A stretch of DNA of 64,000 nt, taken from GWE2-42-39 sp963662895. GTDB lineage: Bacteria > Bacteroidota > Bacteroidia > Bacteroidales > Prolixibacteraceae. This document shows, piece by piece, positions 26,601 through 34,945 of the stretch (within the stretch, counting starts at the first letter, position 1; each line of letters opens with the position of its first letter). A program made the position numbers and the translations under genes. The DNA lies in the NCBI GenBank assembly GCA_963662895.1, contig OY759982.1, positions 2,790,001 to 2,854,000 of the forward strand, given 5' to 3'. The notes below the pieces were generated by a model. It was not told the DNA's origin, ran no database searches, and saw only the letters and a program-made list of their open reading frames with translations.

Positions 26601-26746
26601 CCATGTTCCTTTCATTAATCGTAATTCCGGTAATCTATGTCCTGATTTCGAAAATATTGAAAAGAGATAAACAAAACGAAGACAAACGATTAGAAGAACA
26701 AAAAGAAATATATCCGATCAATATCGATATAAATACACTAAACTAA
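23609..26746 (+). CDS. RND efflux permease (HAE-1 type)
   Basis: A 1045-residue RND pump of normal length. It begins MKITDISIKRTTIPVVVFTI, has two large periplasmic loops, and the TM4 proton-relay motif VVGVIVDDAIVVLENIY with the paired Asp. The second half carries GIIMLMGLVAKNAILIVDFA and LRFRPILMTNLALIFG. It drives substrate export from periplasm or membrane by proton influx, with the adaptor and TolC from the same operon. In contrast to the first pump here it has no fused channel. The substrate (hydrophobic drugs, bile-like compounds, dyes) is not readable from sequence. Confidence 0.93.
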   Translation: MKITDISIKRTTIPVVVFTILTLVGIYSYTRLNMELIPNIDIPYNLVMTGYPGAAPSEVESSITKPVEDAVSGMEGIDEMISYSFENMSLVLIKLKDDMDGDISLQDCERKVNAIQKDLPEDAELPIFQKLDINMFPVMTIGATADMPEQQFYDLIDLNIKPYLSQIKGVAEVDIVGGNQREIQIKADADKLQQYGVSLLQLKQILQASNLDVPAGSVKDAKVRSLIRVNGKFKSIEEIEDLDIKKGYIKVKDVATVTDGAKESKKLAHLNGVPCIGLSIKKQTGANDVKISKEVYKIIDEFEQKYTGNNLNFIVASNTAQFTEDAVHSVMDDLIFAIILVSVTMLLFLHSFRNLVFVIVSIPTSIVSTFVFFHIFGFSLNLMTLLALSIVVGVIVDDAIVVLENIYRHMEMGKGRWQASLDATKELGVTVTSITIVLIAVFLPIGLTGGITGQILRSFSLVIVFSILISLLVSFTLVPLLSSRFGKIKVLKKGNLFDRFLMGFEKIINEIKNFIMNILHWALEHKATTLIVVVILFFSSFLLVSNGYIQTEFMDAGDRGEFILLAELDKSATLEQTSKLCSQIEKQILSHPEVDVVFTRVGSKGGSLSIVETPYAAEINVKLVDKKDRNISSKKFSIQVKKEMSEMFAGPEFTINEVSILGKTDHPLEMYIRGNNYDEVKRYATKVYEITQGIEGISDIKTSDEEGSTELNIEINREKLSKLGLTLAQVGGELRIAFAGDDDLKYKEAGEEYDINIQFDDFDKRDKADVENISFMTSNGEYVQMKQFASVIEGKGAATLQRYNKLPAVVITGSVAGKTIGTVGEEIKAKLAKTDKPLGVDVVYAGDMKQQSESFGSLFVALIASILFVYLTMVALYDSYAYPLVVMFTMPLSITGALLALALAQKSISLFSIMGIIMLMGLVAKNAILIVDFANELVDKGIKVYDAIIEATSLRFRPILMTNLALIFGLLPLALSSGPGAEWKSGIGWVLIGGLTSSMFLSLIVIPVIYVLISKILKRDKQNEDKRLEEQKEIYPINIDINTLN

Positions 26747-27073
26747 TTAACAATATGAAACAAATTATGATTTAACATTGAGAAAAGCCTATTTTCCGAT
26801 GTGTGTTATTAACCATGGAAACAGGAAGCAGAAACAAAATCCTGTCTGTACTGGACATGCACAAGTCCAGGCAGGCAGGGTTCAATTAAGCAAATAAAAT
26901 TTGAGGCTATGATTAAATCACGAAGTAGAAAAAATGGCGATATCTGAAATTTTTATTTACTTTTTTATGATTCATTTTTATTTGCATTTAAAAAATTACT
27001 TTTATTTTCAACAAACCAAACGGTCGGTCTGCAAACAAATCAAAAAAACATTATTAAAAAAATCAAATTAGTC
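26747..27073. other. Long leader region before the radical SAM gene
   Basis: A 327-base gap. It contains a GC-rich hairpin (26841-26879) and a very AT-rich stretch from 26936 to the gene start. No convincing promoter box was found. Two short frames (24 and 32 codons) cover the hairpin but lack ribosome sites. Confidence 0.6.
26841..26879. repeat. GC-rich hairpin in the leader
   Basis: CTGGAC (26851-26856) pairs with GTCCAG (26865-26870), extended outward by CCTGTCTG (26841-26848) and CAGGCAGG (26872-26879) with one wobble. It could be a terminator-like structure for the efflux operon (95 bases after its stop) or a dispersed CAGGCAGG-type repeat. Confidence 0.5.
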
Positions 27074-28531
27074 ATGAAAAGTATTACACAAAACCTTGTT
27101 GCAGGAACAATTAATCAGGCTATTTCAAACAAAGTAGTAAGGAAACTGGCTGTTAACAAGTTGGACAAAAAAATTTATGAATCGATCCTGAATGATAACT
27201 CTCTTTTATTTCATGAAGAAAAAATAGACCGTTATTACTTTGTAAGTTCAGTCGTCAGACAAGTGAGCAAATGCCTTGATCGCAATTTCATCAGTAAAGA
27301 TGTAGCACGTAGAATGGTAGAGGTATTTATGAGTGATTCTTTTAAAGTCAACAGAGAAGCTCATTTAACCGATGTAAAACTGGATTATGAAAAAAAATAT
27401 GGTGAATATCCTCCTAAATTCCTTGTATTGTCTCCTGAAAAGGCATGTAACCTTGAGTGTCTCGGGTGCTACGCCTCCTGTTCTCCCGGGAAAGGCACTC
27501 ACCTTGATTTTGACCTTTCAAGAAGAATTGTGCAGGAAGCCCACGACATTTTAGGAAGCCGCTTTATAACCATAAGCGGTGGGGAACCTTTAATGTACCG
27601 AAGCAAGGACAAAACAGTAATGGACATTTTTGAGGAGTTTAATGATATGTTTTTCCTCATGTACACCAATGGAACCTTGATCACAAAAAAAATAGCGGAG
27701 AAACTTGCAAAATCAGGAAATGTAGTTCCTCTGATATCTGTCGAGGGATATGAACATGAAACTGATGAGAGACGCGGAAAAGGTGTTCATAAAAAAATAC
27801 GGGAAGCCCTGGCAAACCTCAGAGAGGCAGGTGTACCCTTTGGCATATCAGTAACAGCTACAGCAAAAAATTACGAAATCTTGCTTACAGATGATTTCTA
27901 TAAATACTATTTCGAAGAAATGGGAGCCACTCACATGTGGCAGTTCCAACTGATGCCCATTGGTAAGGCTAAAGATATGATGGATTTAATGATTACCCCG
28001 AAACAACGGGTCGGACTTTATAAAAAATGGGAATATGTTACCCGTACCCTGCGATATCCTTTGGCCGATTTCTGGAATTCTGCTTCTCTTTGTACCGGGT
28101 GCATCGCTTATGGACGTTGGAACGGATATTTTTATATTGATTTTGAAGGGAATATCGCTCCTTGTGTTTTTGTTCCCTATTATGTTGATAAAATCCAGAA
28201 TATCTATGCAAAGGGAGAAACACTGGCTGATGCTATCCAATCTCAACTCTTTAAGAACGGAAGAAAATGGCAAAAAGACATGGGATTTGCCCAAACAGAC
28301 CACCATGGCGAATACTTATTAATGCCTTGCTCCATCCGGGATAATTACAAAAACTTCCGTAAAAATATACTGATACCCAATGCAAAAGGGATAGACTCAC
28401 AGGCAAGTGAAGCATTGAACGACGAAGAGTACAAAAAAATCATGATAGAATATGATAAAGAACTGAAAATGTTAACCCAAAAGATTTATGATAGAAAATA
28501 CAGAAAATCATTAGTCTCTCAGAAAATTTAG
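27074..28531 (+). CDS. Radical SAM protein with SPASM-like C-terminal cysteines
   Basis: A 485-residue radical S-adenosylmethionine enzyme. The cluster motif CNLECLGC gives C125, C129 and C132 (CxxxCxxC); FITISGGEPLMY is the SAM-binding GGE motif. The C-terminal part has CTGC, then WNGYFYIDFEGNIAPC and MPCS, as in SPASM domains that bind extra [4Fe-4S] clusters. The N-terminal 110 residues are a helical extension. SPASM enzymes modify peptides or proteins, but no precursor gene is evident, and the neighbours (patatin, acyltransferase) suggest an envelope role instead. Substrate unknown. Confidence 0.85.
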   Translation: MKSITQNLVAGTINQAISNKVVRKLAVNKLDKKIYESILNDNSLLFHEEKIDRYYFVSSVVRQVSKCLDRNFISKDVARRMVEVFMSDSFKVNREAHLTDVKLDYEKKYGEYPPKFLVLSPEKACNLECLGCYASCSPGKGTHLDFDLSRRIVQEAHDILGSRFITISGGEPLMYRSKDKTVMDIFEEFNDMFFLMYTNGTLITKKIAEKLAKSGNVVPLISVEGYEHETDERRGKGVHKKIREALANLREAGVPFGISVTATAKNYEILLTDDFYKYYFEEMGATHMWQFQLMPIGKAKDMMDLMITPKQRVGLYKKWEYVTRTLRYPLADFWNSASLCTGCIAYGRWNGYFYIDFEGNIAPCVFVPYYVDKIQNIYAKGETLADAIQSQLFKNGRKWQKDMGFAQTDHHGEYLLMPCSIRDNYKNFRKNILIPNAKGIDSQASEALNDEEYKKIMIEYDKELKMLTQKIYDRKYRKSLVSQKI

Positions 28532-28549
28532 CCTGGCTTTGACACATTC

Positions 28550-28608
28550 GAAAAATCTACCTGTTTTTTCTATGAAATCCGGGAACTGCCTGAGCAGGTA
28601 GATTTTTC
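28550..28608. terminator. 14-bp perfect-stem hairpin after the radical SAM gene
   Basis: GAAAAATCTACCTG (28550-28563) and CAGGTAGATTTTTC (28595-28608) pair perfectly around a 31-base loop, 18 bases after the stop codon. The downstream arm ends in a T-run (TTTTTC), which fits a terminator. Confidence 0.55.
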
Positions 28609-28650
28609 ATGAATTAGAATATATTGACAATCTCCAAAGAACTCATAAAA

Positions 28651-28668
28651 GTTATGTATAGACATAAC
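28651..28668. promoter_or_regulatory. Operator-like palindrome
   Basis: GTTATGT-ATAG-ACATAAC, a perfect 7-bp inverted repeat, 110 bases upstream of the small winged-helix gene. The bound protein is unknown. Confidence 0.35.
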
Positions 28669-28777
28669 AAACAGGAAACTTTATCGACTTTTTATAAAAA
28701 AAGTTGTCCTTTTAAATAATAACAGGCTTGCGTTATAACAACAATAAAAGAGAATGGTTAATTTATAATTCGAAATT

Positions 28778-28981
28778 ATGATAAAAGACAAAATTATATC
28801 AAATGCTATGGCTATATGGAAATATCTGGACCATAAAGGAGAGGCTACTGTTACAGAGATGCAGAAAGATCTAATGGTACAGGAGCAAGAACTACTTGTT
28901 GCGCTGGGCTGGCTGTCTCACGAGAATAAAATTTTTCTCGTCCCCAATGAAAAAGAGTTAAAAGCAATTATTTTCGACTAA
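28778..28981 (+). CDS. Small winged-helix protein (DUF2582-like)
   Basis: A 67-residue protein resembling the DUF2582/PF10771 winged-helix family: NAMAIWKYLDHKGEATVTEM is the first helix, EQELLVALGWLSHENKIFLV is the recognition helix and wing. Such proteins are small, cytosolic and of unknown role, perhaps DNA binding. A second, divergent member lies at 32249-32443; together they flank the patatin and acyltransferase genes. Confidence 0.7.
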   Translation: MIKDKIISNAMAIWKYLDHKGEATVTEMQKDLMVQEQELLVALGWLSHENKIFLVPNEKELKAIIFD

Positions 28982-29102
28982 TAGATATTTTACCTATAAC
29001 AAGGATTAATGCTTTAAAAACCTAAGTTTTTTGAATAAATTTGAATTAATTAAACAATCGGGGTTAGATTGCGAATACAGAAAAACGAACTATTCAAAAG
29101 CT

Positions 29103-31310
29103 ATGAAAATTATAGAACAAATTTTCTTTTTACTCTTTTTATTTGGAATTACCTTCCCGATAAACGCACAGGAAGATATTAATAATGGGATGAAACACCC
29201 CAAAGTTGCTGTTGTATTAAGCGGAGGAGGTGCTAAAGGTTTTGCCCATATCGGAGTCCTTAAAATTCTCGAAGAAGAAGGTATTCCTATTGATATTATT
29301 GTGGGAACCAGTATCGGAAGCTTAATCGGTGGAATTTATTCGCTAGGTTATACTGCTTCTGAAATAGAAGAGATTGTAAAAAAACAAAATTGGGAAATGG
29401 TATTGTCCGACGAAGTTCCCCGTCTTTCCCTATCGAAAAATGACCAGGCTATTAAACAACGTTATCTTCTTTCGTTACCCTTAAACAAGGAAATATCACT
29501 CAGCATCCAGGGATTGATAAAAGGACAAAATGTATTAAATATATTCTGCGGATTAGCAGGGAACTTGTCTGAAAATGCAGATTTCTCAAAATTACCCATC
29601 TCTTTTGCTTGTGTGGCAACCAACCTGGAGACAGGAGATGAAGTAGTTATGTCTAATGGCTTTTTACCAACAGCAATGTACTCAAGTATGGCTATTCCCG
29701 GTGTTTTTCATCCTTCAGAAAGAGAGGGGCTAATCCTGGTTGACGGAGGGATTGTCAATAACTTTCCAACAGATGTGGCAAAAAAAATGGGGGCCGACAT
29801 TATTATTGGAGTTGACATCCGTGGAGGGCTCCAGAACCGGGAAAAATTAAAATCAGTGAGTGAAGTACTTGGAAATCTGATCAACTTTTATTCGAAAAAC
29901 AAGGATTCAACAAACAATAGTCTTTGTGACCTGATTATCCATCCCGACATTACGGGTTATTCCACGGCCAGTTTCACAACAGAAGCTGCAGATACCCTTA
30001 TTTTACGAGGGGAAAAAGCAGCTAACTCGTTGCGCAATAAAATCAGGGAACTGAAAACAAAGTACAATCTTAAACAAAAAACGAAATCACGGAATTTAGT
30101 AATGCCTGATAAATGGAATATTGTAGGCTTAAATTTTGTCGGGAACAGGTGTGACCAGAATGAAATGTTTTTTCAAAAAATACTAAAACTGCAAATACCC
30201 GGTATATATTCGTACTCAGAAATTAAAAATGCGATAAACAGGCTTTATGGCTTTGGCGGATTTGATAAGATTTACTTTAGTTTGAGTGACGTGCCAGGAG
30301 GCAAAGTACTAAATCTGCACATTATCACAAAAACCGACATTTCTCAAAATATCGGTTTCAAAGGAAATACGACTGATGCCGCAGCATTATTACTCAATAT
30401 AACAATGAAAAATTACGGACACAGAATTGGTTTTTTATCTGCCAGTACTGAGTTATCTGCAAATCCGGGAATTAGTCTCATCGCCGAAACCAATAAAATA
30501 AATTTACCGACTCTTGGGCTTGAATTAAAAGGGAAATACCAGAACTACGATGTTTACAAAAAGGGGGATAAAATTTATAATGCAGATTTATTTTATATTT
30601 CAGGGAAAACATATTTGCATCAATCTTTTCAAAATCAATACAATATAGAAATTGGAATTCAGGAAGAATATTATAACGGAGATGTATTCTCGAAAAATGG
30701 AAATTATCAGGTTCCTTCGGAAGATGAAAACAACGATTTTCTGACAAATGCATATTGTTATTTTTCATTAGACAATATGGATCATTTTTATTTCCCGGAA
30801 AAAGGAACAAATTTATATGCTGAACTTTCTTTAAATGCAGAAACAAGCGACATTGACAATAGTAGTCTGGCTTTTCTTTTCAGGATGAAAAATGTAATTC
30901 CTCTTGACCAGAAAACAGCCCTTCTGGCCGAATTTTATAATCGGTCAATTTTTAATTCCAGTTATCCGTTAATAAAAACAACATTTGTCGGAGGAGATAC
31001 TTATTCTCAATATTTTAGTTATCATTTGCCCTTTACAGGACTTCCTCCGCTTATTTTGGCCGACCGCTATGCTTCTGTTGGCCTAGTTGGTCTCAGGTTT
31101 AAATTTCATCATTCCCAATATTTATCTTTCATTTTCAACACGTTGCAACAAGGATCGAAACTTACCCGATGGAATGGCCCTAATGCTGCATATGGAGGGG
31201 GAATCAAATATTGTATAAAAACGCTTGTTGGCCCTGTTAATGTCGGGATCGGGTATTCTGATTTGAATAGTGAACCAACTTTTTCTGCCAATCTCGGCTA
31301 TTGGTTTTAA
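29103..31310 (+). CDS. Patatin-like phospholipase with C-terminal outer-membrane barrel
   Basis: A 735-residue exported protein from ATG 29103 (signal peptide residues 1-22, ending NAQ). Residues about 34-250 form a patatin domain: oxyanion loop LSGGGAKGFAHIGV, nucleophile GTSIGS (Ser70) and DGG (Asp214), the Ser-Asp dyad. Then comes a POTRA-like segment (WNIVGLNFVGNRCDQNEMF) and a beta-barrel of the surface-antigen/BamA kind ending LNSEPTFSANLGYWF with terminal Phe. This resembles PlpD-like type Vd phospholipases. The acyltransferase gene overlaps its stop, so deacylation and reacylation of envelope lipids may be linked (inference). Confidence 0.88.
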   Translation: MKIIEQIFFLLFLFGITFPINAQEDINNGMKHPKVAVVLSGGGAKGFAHIGVLKILEEEGIPIDIIVGTSIGSLIGGIYSLGYTASEIEEIVKKQNWEMVLSDEVPRLSLSKNDQAIKQRYLLSLPLNKEISLSIQGLIKGQNVLNIFCGLAGNLSENADFSKLPISFACVATNLETGDEVVMSNGFLPTAMYSSMAIPGVFHPSEREGLILVDGGIVNNFPTDVAKKMGADIIIGVDIRGGLQNREKLKSVSEVLGNLINFYSKNKDSTNNSLCDLIIHPDITGYSTASFTTEAADTLILRGEKAANSLRNKIRELKTKYNLKQKTKSRNLVMPDKWNIVGLNFVGNRCDQNEMFFQKILKLQIPGIYSYSEIKNAINRLYGFGGFDKIYFSLSDVPGGKVLNLHIITKTDISQNIGFKGNTTDAAALLLNITMKNYGHRIGFLSASTELSANPGISLIAETNKINLPTLGLELKGKYQNYDVYKKGDKIYNADLFYISGKTYLHQSFQNQYNIEIGIQEEYYNGDVFSKNGNYQVPSEDENNDFLTNAYCYFSLDNMDHFYFPEKGTNLYAELSLNAETSDIDNSSLAFLFRMKNVIPLDQKTALLAEFYNRSIFNSSYPLIKTTFVGGDTYSQYFSYHLPFTGLPPLILADRYASVGLVGLRFKFHHSQYLSFIFNTLQQGSKLTRWNGPNAAYGGGIKYCIKTLVGPVNVGIGYSDLNSEPTFSANLGYWF

Positions 31311-32224
31311 TGATAAAAACAAATAAAATGAATCAAAAATTGGATAACCTTTTTGGATATTTAACTGTTTTTTTCATGAGATTGGTCTCACGCTTTCCGT
31401 TTTGGCTGCTTTACCGGATATCTGACCTGATCTTTTTCTTCGTCTATTATGGAATAGGGTATCGGAAAAAAGTAGTATTTGAAAACCTCCGACGATCGTT
31501 TCCCGGAAAAACAGAGGAAGAGATTCATCAGATTGCTGTCAAATATTATCATCATTTGGCCGATCTGATGATGGAATCCATAAAGATACACGGGATGAAT
31601 GCAAAATCTCTTCAAAAAAGAGTAGAGTATCTCAATCCTGAACTTCTGGTCAAACTATACAAGCAGGGGAAAAAGGTAACCACGCTACTCGTACACTATG
31701 GAAATTGGGAATGGTTAACCGGTATGACAAGCCTGTCAGACCACTCATACACCGTGATATACAAAACAATACATAATAAAGTAATAGACCGGTTTATGAA
31801 AAAAACAAGAACAAAATTCGGAATGGCCGGAATTCCAATGGAAAAATCGTATCGGATGATACTTGATCAACAAGGCAACAACAATCTACCTATCAATGGT
31901 TTTATTGCAGATCAGTCACCATTGAAATCGAAATACTGGACAATATTTCTGAATCAGGAATCAGCATTCTTTCTTGGAGCCGAAAAAGTAGCCCGCAAGC
32001 AAAACTCAACTGTACTTTTTGCTGATATGAGAAAAACCGGGAGAGGCCATTACTCTGTCAAATTTGTTAAAATATGTGACGACGCTTCTCTAACCGACGA
32101 ATATGAAATTACCCGGGCGTATGTCCGGATGCTCGAAAAAATAATCGTCGAAAAACCGGAATATTGGCTATGGTCGCATCAACGATGGAAAAGGAAACGT
32201 CCGTCGAACATCCCTTTAAATTAG
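31310..32224 (+). CDS. LpxL/HtrB-like lysophospholipid or lipid A acyltransferase
   Basis: A 304-residue membrane-associated acyltransferase. Its ATG overlaps the TAA of the patatin gene (TAATGA), indicating translational coupling; a second ATG at 31328 is possible. The catalytic HX4E motif appears in LLVHYGNWEWLTG, with later family elements PINGFIADQSPLKSKYW (typical of LpxL, which has DQxP) and PEYWLWSHQRWKRKRP at the end. LpxL enzymes add secondary acyl chains to lipid A; Bacteroidota members may also acylate sulfonolipids or ornithine lipids. Confidence 0.88.
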   Translation: MIKTNKMNQKLDNLFGYLTVFFMRLVSRFPFWLLYRISDLIFFFVYYGIGYRKKVVFENLRRSFPGKTEEEIHQIAVKYYHHLADLMMESIKIHGMNAKSLQKRVEYLNPELLVKLYKQGKKVTTLLVHYGNWEWLTGMTSLSDHSYTVIYKTIHNKVIDRFMKKTRTKFGMAGIPMEKSYRMILDQQGNNNLPINGFIADQSPLKSKYWTIFLNQESAFFLGAEKVARKQNSTVLFADMRKTGRGHYSVKFVKICDDASLTDEYEITRAYVRMLEKIIVEKPEYWLWSHQRWKRKRPSNIPLN

Positions 32225-32248
32225 AAACCAATCAAATAAATGTAAGCC

Positions 32249-32443
32249 ATGATCAAAACACAAATTGGAACTAATGCCAGCAAAGTATGGCAGTTCCGAA
32301 ACAGAAACTTTAAAGAAATAATAACTGAATTGTCGATAACAAATGCCGCTCCGGGGATGGCCTTAGGTTTGCTCCTCCGGGAAAACAAAATCTTTTTTTA
32401 TCCTGATAACAACAATGACCGGATAATGCTTCTTTACAATTAA
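32249..32443 (+). CDS. Small winged-helix protein (divergent DUF2582-like)
   Basis: A 64-residue relative of the protein at 28778: both begin MIK followed by NA-hydrophobic-W and share LGxL-x-x-ENKIF near the wing. It is shorter around the second helix and more divergent. It lies between the acyltransferase and the DUF5686 gene with short spacers, in the same apparent transcript. Function unknown. Confidence 0.6.
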   Translation: MIKTQIGTNASKVWQFRNRNFKEIITELSITNAAPGMALGLLLRENKIFFYPDNNNDRIMLLYN

Positions 32444-32462
32444 CCTTTTACTGTATTATACC

Positions 32463-34934
32463 ATGGCAAATCAGAATGGCTTGTTCAAAAAGCTGTTGCC
32501 ATTTCTTATACTACCAATATTTATAGCATCAAGAATACCGGCTTTTGGACAACAACTACTTACAGGAAGAATAACAGATAAAGACACAGGAGAACCTGTT
32601 CCTTATACAAATATCGTGTTTGAGAATACGACCATTGGCGCCATGTCAAATGCCGATGGCTATTATAAATTATCTGGCGTTCCTCCTGGTAAAAACCTAT
32701 TAATTTCTGCCGTGGGATACGAAAAACAACTCGTTCCTTTTGGGGCGATTCAGTTCCCTGTTTTTAATATTGAGCTAAAAGAAGAAGTCATCCCGATCAG
32801 TGAAATCACGGTCTCGCCCGGGGAAAACCCTGCTCTCAAAATATTAAAACAGGTACTGGACAGGAAGAAAGATAACGATCCCTCATTCTATCCCGACTGG
32901 CAAAGTAGGGTATATAATAAAATTGAAATTGACCTGAAAAATATTAATAAGCCTGATAAAAAAAGCAAACTATGGAATCAGATCGGTTTTATTTATGACT
33001 ATGTAGACACATTGGATTCTGACGGGAAAACATTTTTGCCCATTTTTATTACCGAAACCCTTTCTGATTATTTTCACTTACAGGATGGCACCGAGCACGA
33101 AAAAATTATTGCAAACAAAATATCCGGGGTAAGGACAAATATGGTTTCTGAGTTTACAGGCAATTTGTACACCAATGTCAACCCGTACAATAATTTCATC
33201 AATCTTACAAATATCGGGTTAATCTCTCCGTTAAACGAGCAGGGCCTAAACTATTACCGGTATTATCTGCGTGACAGTTCTATTGTCGCGGGTAAAAAGA
33301 TATATGAACTTTCATTTTTCCCGAAACACAAGCAGGAACCGGTTTTCAAAGGAAGATTCTGGGTTGCAGATTCAACTTTTGCCCTCACCCGAATTGAAAT
33401 GAAACTTTCTGAAAATGCCAATGTTAATTTTCTTCGGGATATGGCTTTCGAAAAAACGTATACCCTGTACAAAGATTATTACATTCCGTCTAAAGAGGCT
33501 CTTTGGATTGATCTTAACCTGCAAAAAAACGACAAAGGAAAACTAATCGGAATAATAGGAAGAAGATCAGTGGTATACGATGATTTCAAATTCTGCGTCA
33601 ATGCAAAAAAAATAAAAAAATACGAAAAAGAAGTTACCGTATTATCCGATGCCCTTTCGTACAGCGAACAATTCTGGGACAGTATCCGGCCCATCGGCTT
33701 ACAAGCCCGCGAAGCTGCTATTTACGAAATGGTAGATTCACTCAAAAATGTACCGATTATAAAAACTGTTTTCGATTATATACACATGTTTTTCTTCGGG
33801 TATAAAGATGTTGGCAAATTTGAAATTGGCCCTTATTATTACATGTACAGTTTTAATAAAATTGAAGGTAACCGCTTTCGTTTCGGAGGCAGGACAACTG
33901 AAGATTTTAGTTCGAAACTGAGGCTTAACGGTTATCTTGCCTATGGGTTAAAAGATGAAGGTTTAAAGTATAGAGCAGGCGCCGAATATTTTTTCCAAAA
34001 AGACAAAAGATTTTCGCTGGAAACCCAATACCAACACGACTACGAACTATTGGGGAGAAGTGGAAATGCTTTTATGGAAGATAATATCTTAATGTCGATA
34101 ATGAGCAAAAAACCTTTAAGTAAACTAAATATGGTTAACCGTTTTAGTTTCCAAGCCGATAAAGAATGGTCAAGGACTTTTTCAAACACACTGAAATTTT
34201 CATCTACCGAAATAAAAAGCAGTGAATTTGTTCCTTTTTTTGACAAAGAGCAAAATCCGGTCTCAGGCATTCACAATACAGAAATATCTCTGAATACCAG
34301 GTTATCACCAAAGGAACGAACAATTCTGGGTAAGTTTGAAAAAACAAGTATGGGGAGTACTCTTCCTATTTTCAACTTAAAAGCAGGTGTCGGAATAAAA
34401 AATGTTCTTTCGGGCGATTACAGTTATCTGAGCCTGCAGGCTGACATGTACGATAAGCTTCCGGTTTATCCTGTTGGTTATACAGCCTGTCTTCTACAGG
34501 CAGGACGTACCTGGGGAGATGTGCCTTTCCCGTTAACTAAAATACATGAAGGAAATGAAACCTATGCTTATGACAGATATGCTTTCAACCTGATGAACTA
34601 TCAGGAGTTTATCAGCGACCGCTATGCCGGTATTTCAATAGAACATCATTTCCAGGGATATTTCTTTAATAAAATTCCATTGCTGAGGAAGCTTAAATGG
34701 CGCGAGGTTATTGGGGGCAAATGGCTTATCGGCGATCTGGATAAATCACATCATGACCAATTGATATTTCCGGAAGGAATGCAACCGCTAAATGGAAAGA
34801 CCTATACCGAACTATCGGCGGGTATTGAAAACATTTTAAAAATCATCAGGATCGATACGGTATGGCGGTTAACAAAAGGAATATCTGATTATGATAAAGT
34901 TATAGTGTTATTATCACTCCAATTCTCATTCTAA
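32463..34934 (+). CDS. DUF5686/CarboxypepD_reg outer-membrane protein
   Basis: An 823-residue exported protein typical of Bacteroidota. After a signal peptide (to about residue 30, AFGQ) comes a carboxypeptidase-D-like regulatory domain (LLTGRITDKDTGEPVPYTNI, then YYKLSGVPPGKNLLISAVGY). The rest fits DUF5686: aromatic beta-strand-rich segments and a final strand VIVLLSLQFSF with terminal Phe, pointing to a beta-barrel in the outer membrane. The role is unknown. It follows the lipid enzymes directly, and the glycosyltransferase starts 11 bases after it. Confidence 0.85.
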   Translation: MANQNGLFKKLLPFLILPIFIASRIPAFGQQLLTGRITDKDTGEPVPYTNIVFENTTIGAMSNADGYYKLSGVPPGKNLLISAVGYEKQLVPFGAIQFPVFNIELKEEVIPISEITVSPGENPALKILKQVLDRKKDNDPSFYPDWQSRVYNKIEIDLKNINKPDKKSKLWNQIGFIYDYVDTLDSDGKTFLPIFITETLSDYFHLQDGTEHEKIIANKISGVRTNMVSEFTGNLYTNVNPYNNFINLTNIGLISPLNEQGLNYYRYYLRDSSIVAGKKIYELSFFPKHKQEPVFKGRFWVADSTFALTRIEMKLSENANVNFLRDMAFEKTYTLYKDYYIPSKEALWIDLNLQKNDKGKLIGIIGRRSVVYDDFKFCVNAKKIKKYEKEVTVLSDALSYSEQFWDSIRPIGLQAREAAIYEMVDSLKNVPIIKTVFDYIHMFFFGYKDVGKFEIGPYYYMYSFNKIEGNRFRFGGRTTEDFSSKLRLNGYLAYGLKDEGLKYRAGAEYFFQKDKRFSLETQYQHDYELLGRSGNAFMEDNILMSIMSKKPLSKLNMVNRFSFQADKEWSRTFSNTLKFSSTEIKSSEFVPFFDKEQNPVSGIHNTEISLNTRLSPKERTILGKFEKTSMGSTLPIFNLKAGVGIKNVLSGDYSYLSLQADMYDKLPVYPVGYTACLLQAGRTWGDVPFPLTKIHEGNETYAYDRYAFNLMNYQEFISDRYAGISIEHHFQGYFFNKIPLLRKLKWREVIGGKWLIGDLDKSHHDQLIFPEGMQPLNGKTYTELSAGIENILKIIRIDTVWRLTKGISDYDKVIVLLSLQFSF

Positions 34935-34945
34935 ATAAAAATGTA

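Noticed and set aside
26799..26897. Two short frames (32 and 24 codons) upstream of the radical SAM gene as possible modified-peptide precursors
   Set aside because: No ribosome sites, both cover the GC-rich hairpin, and neither has a leader/core pattern; kept only as a remote possibility in the radical SAM finding.
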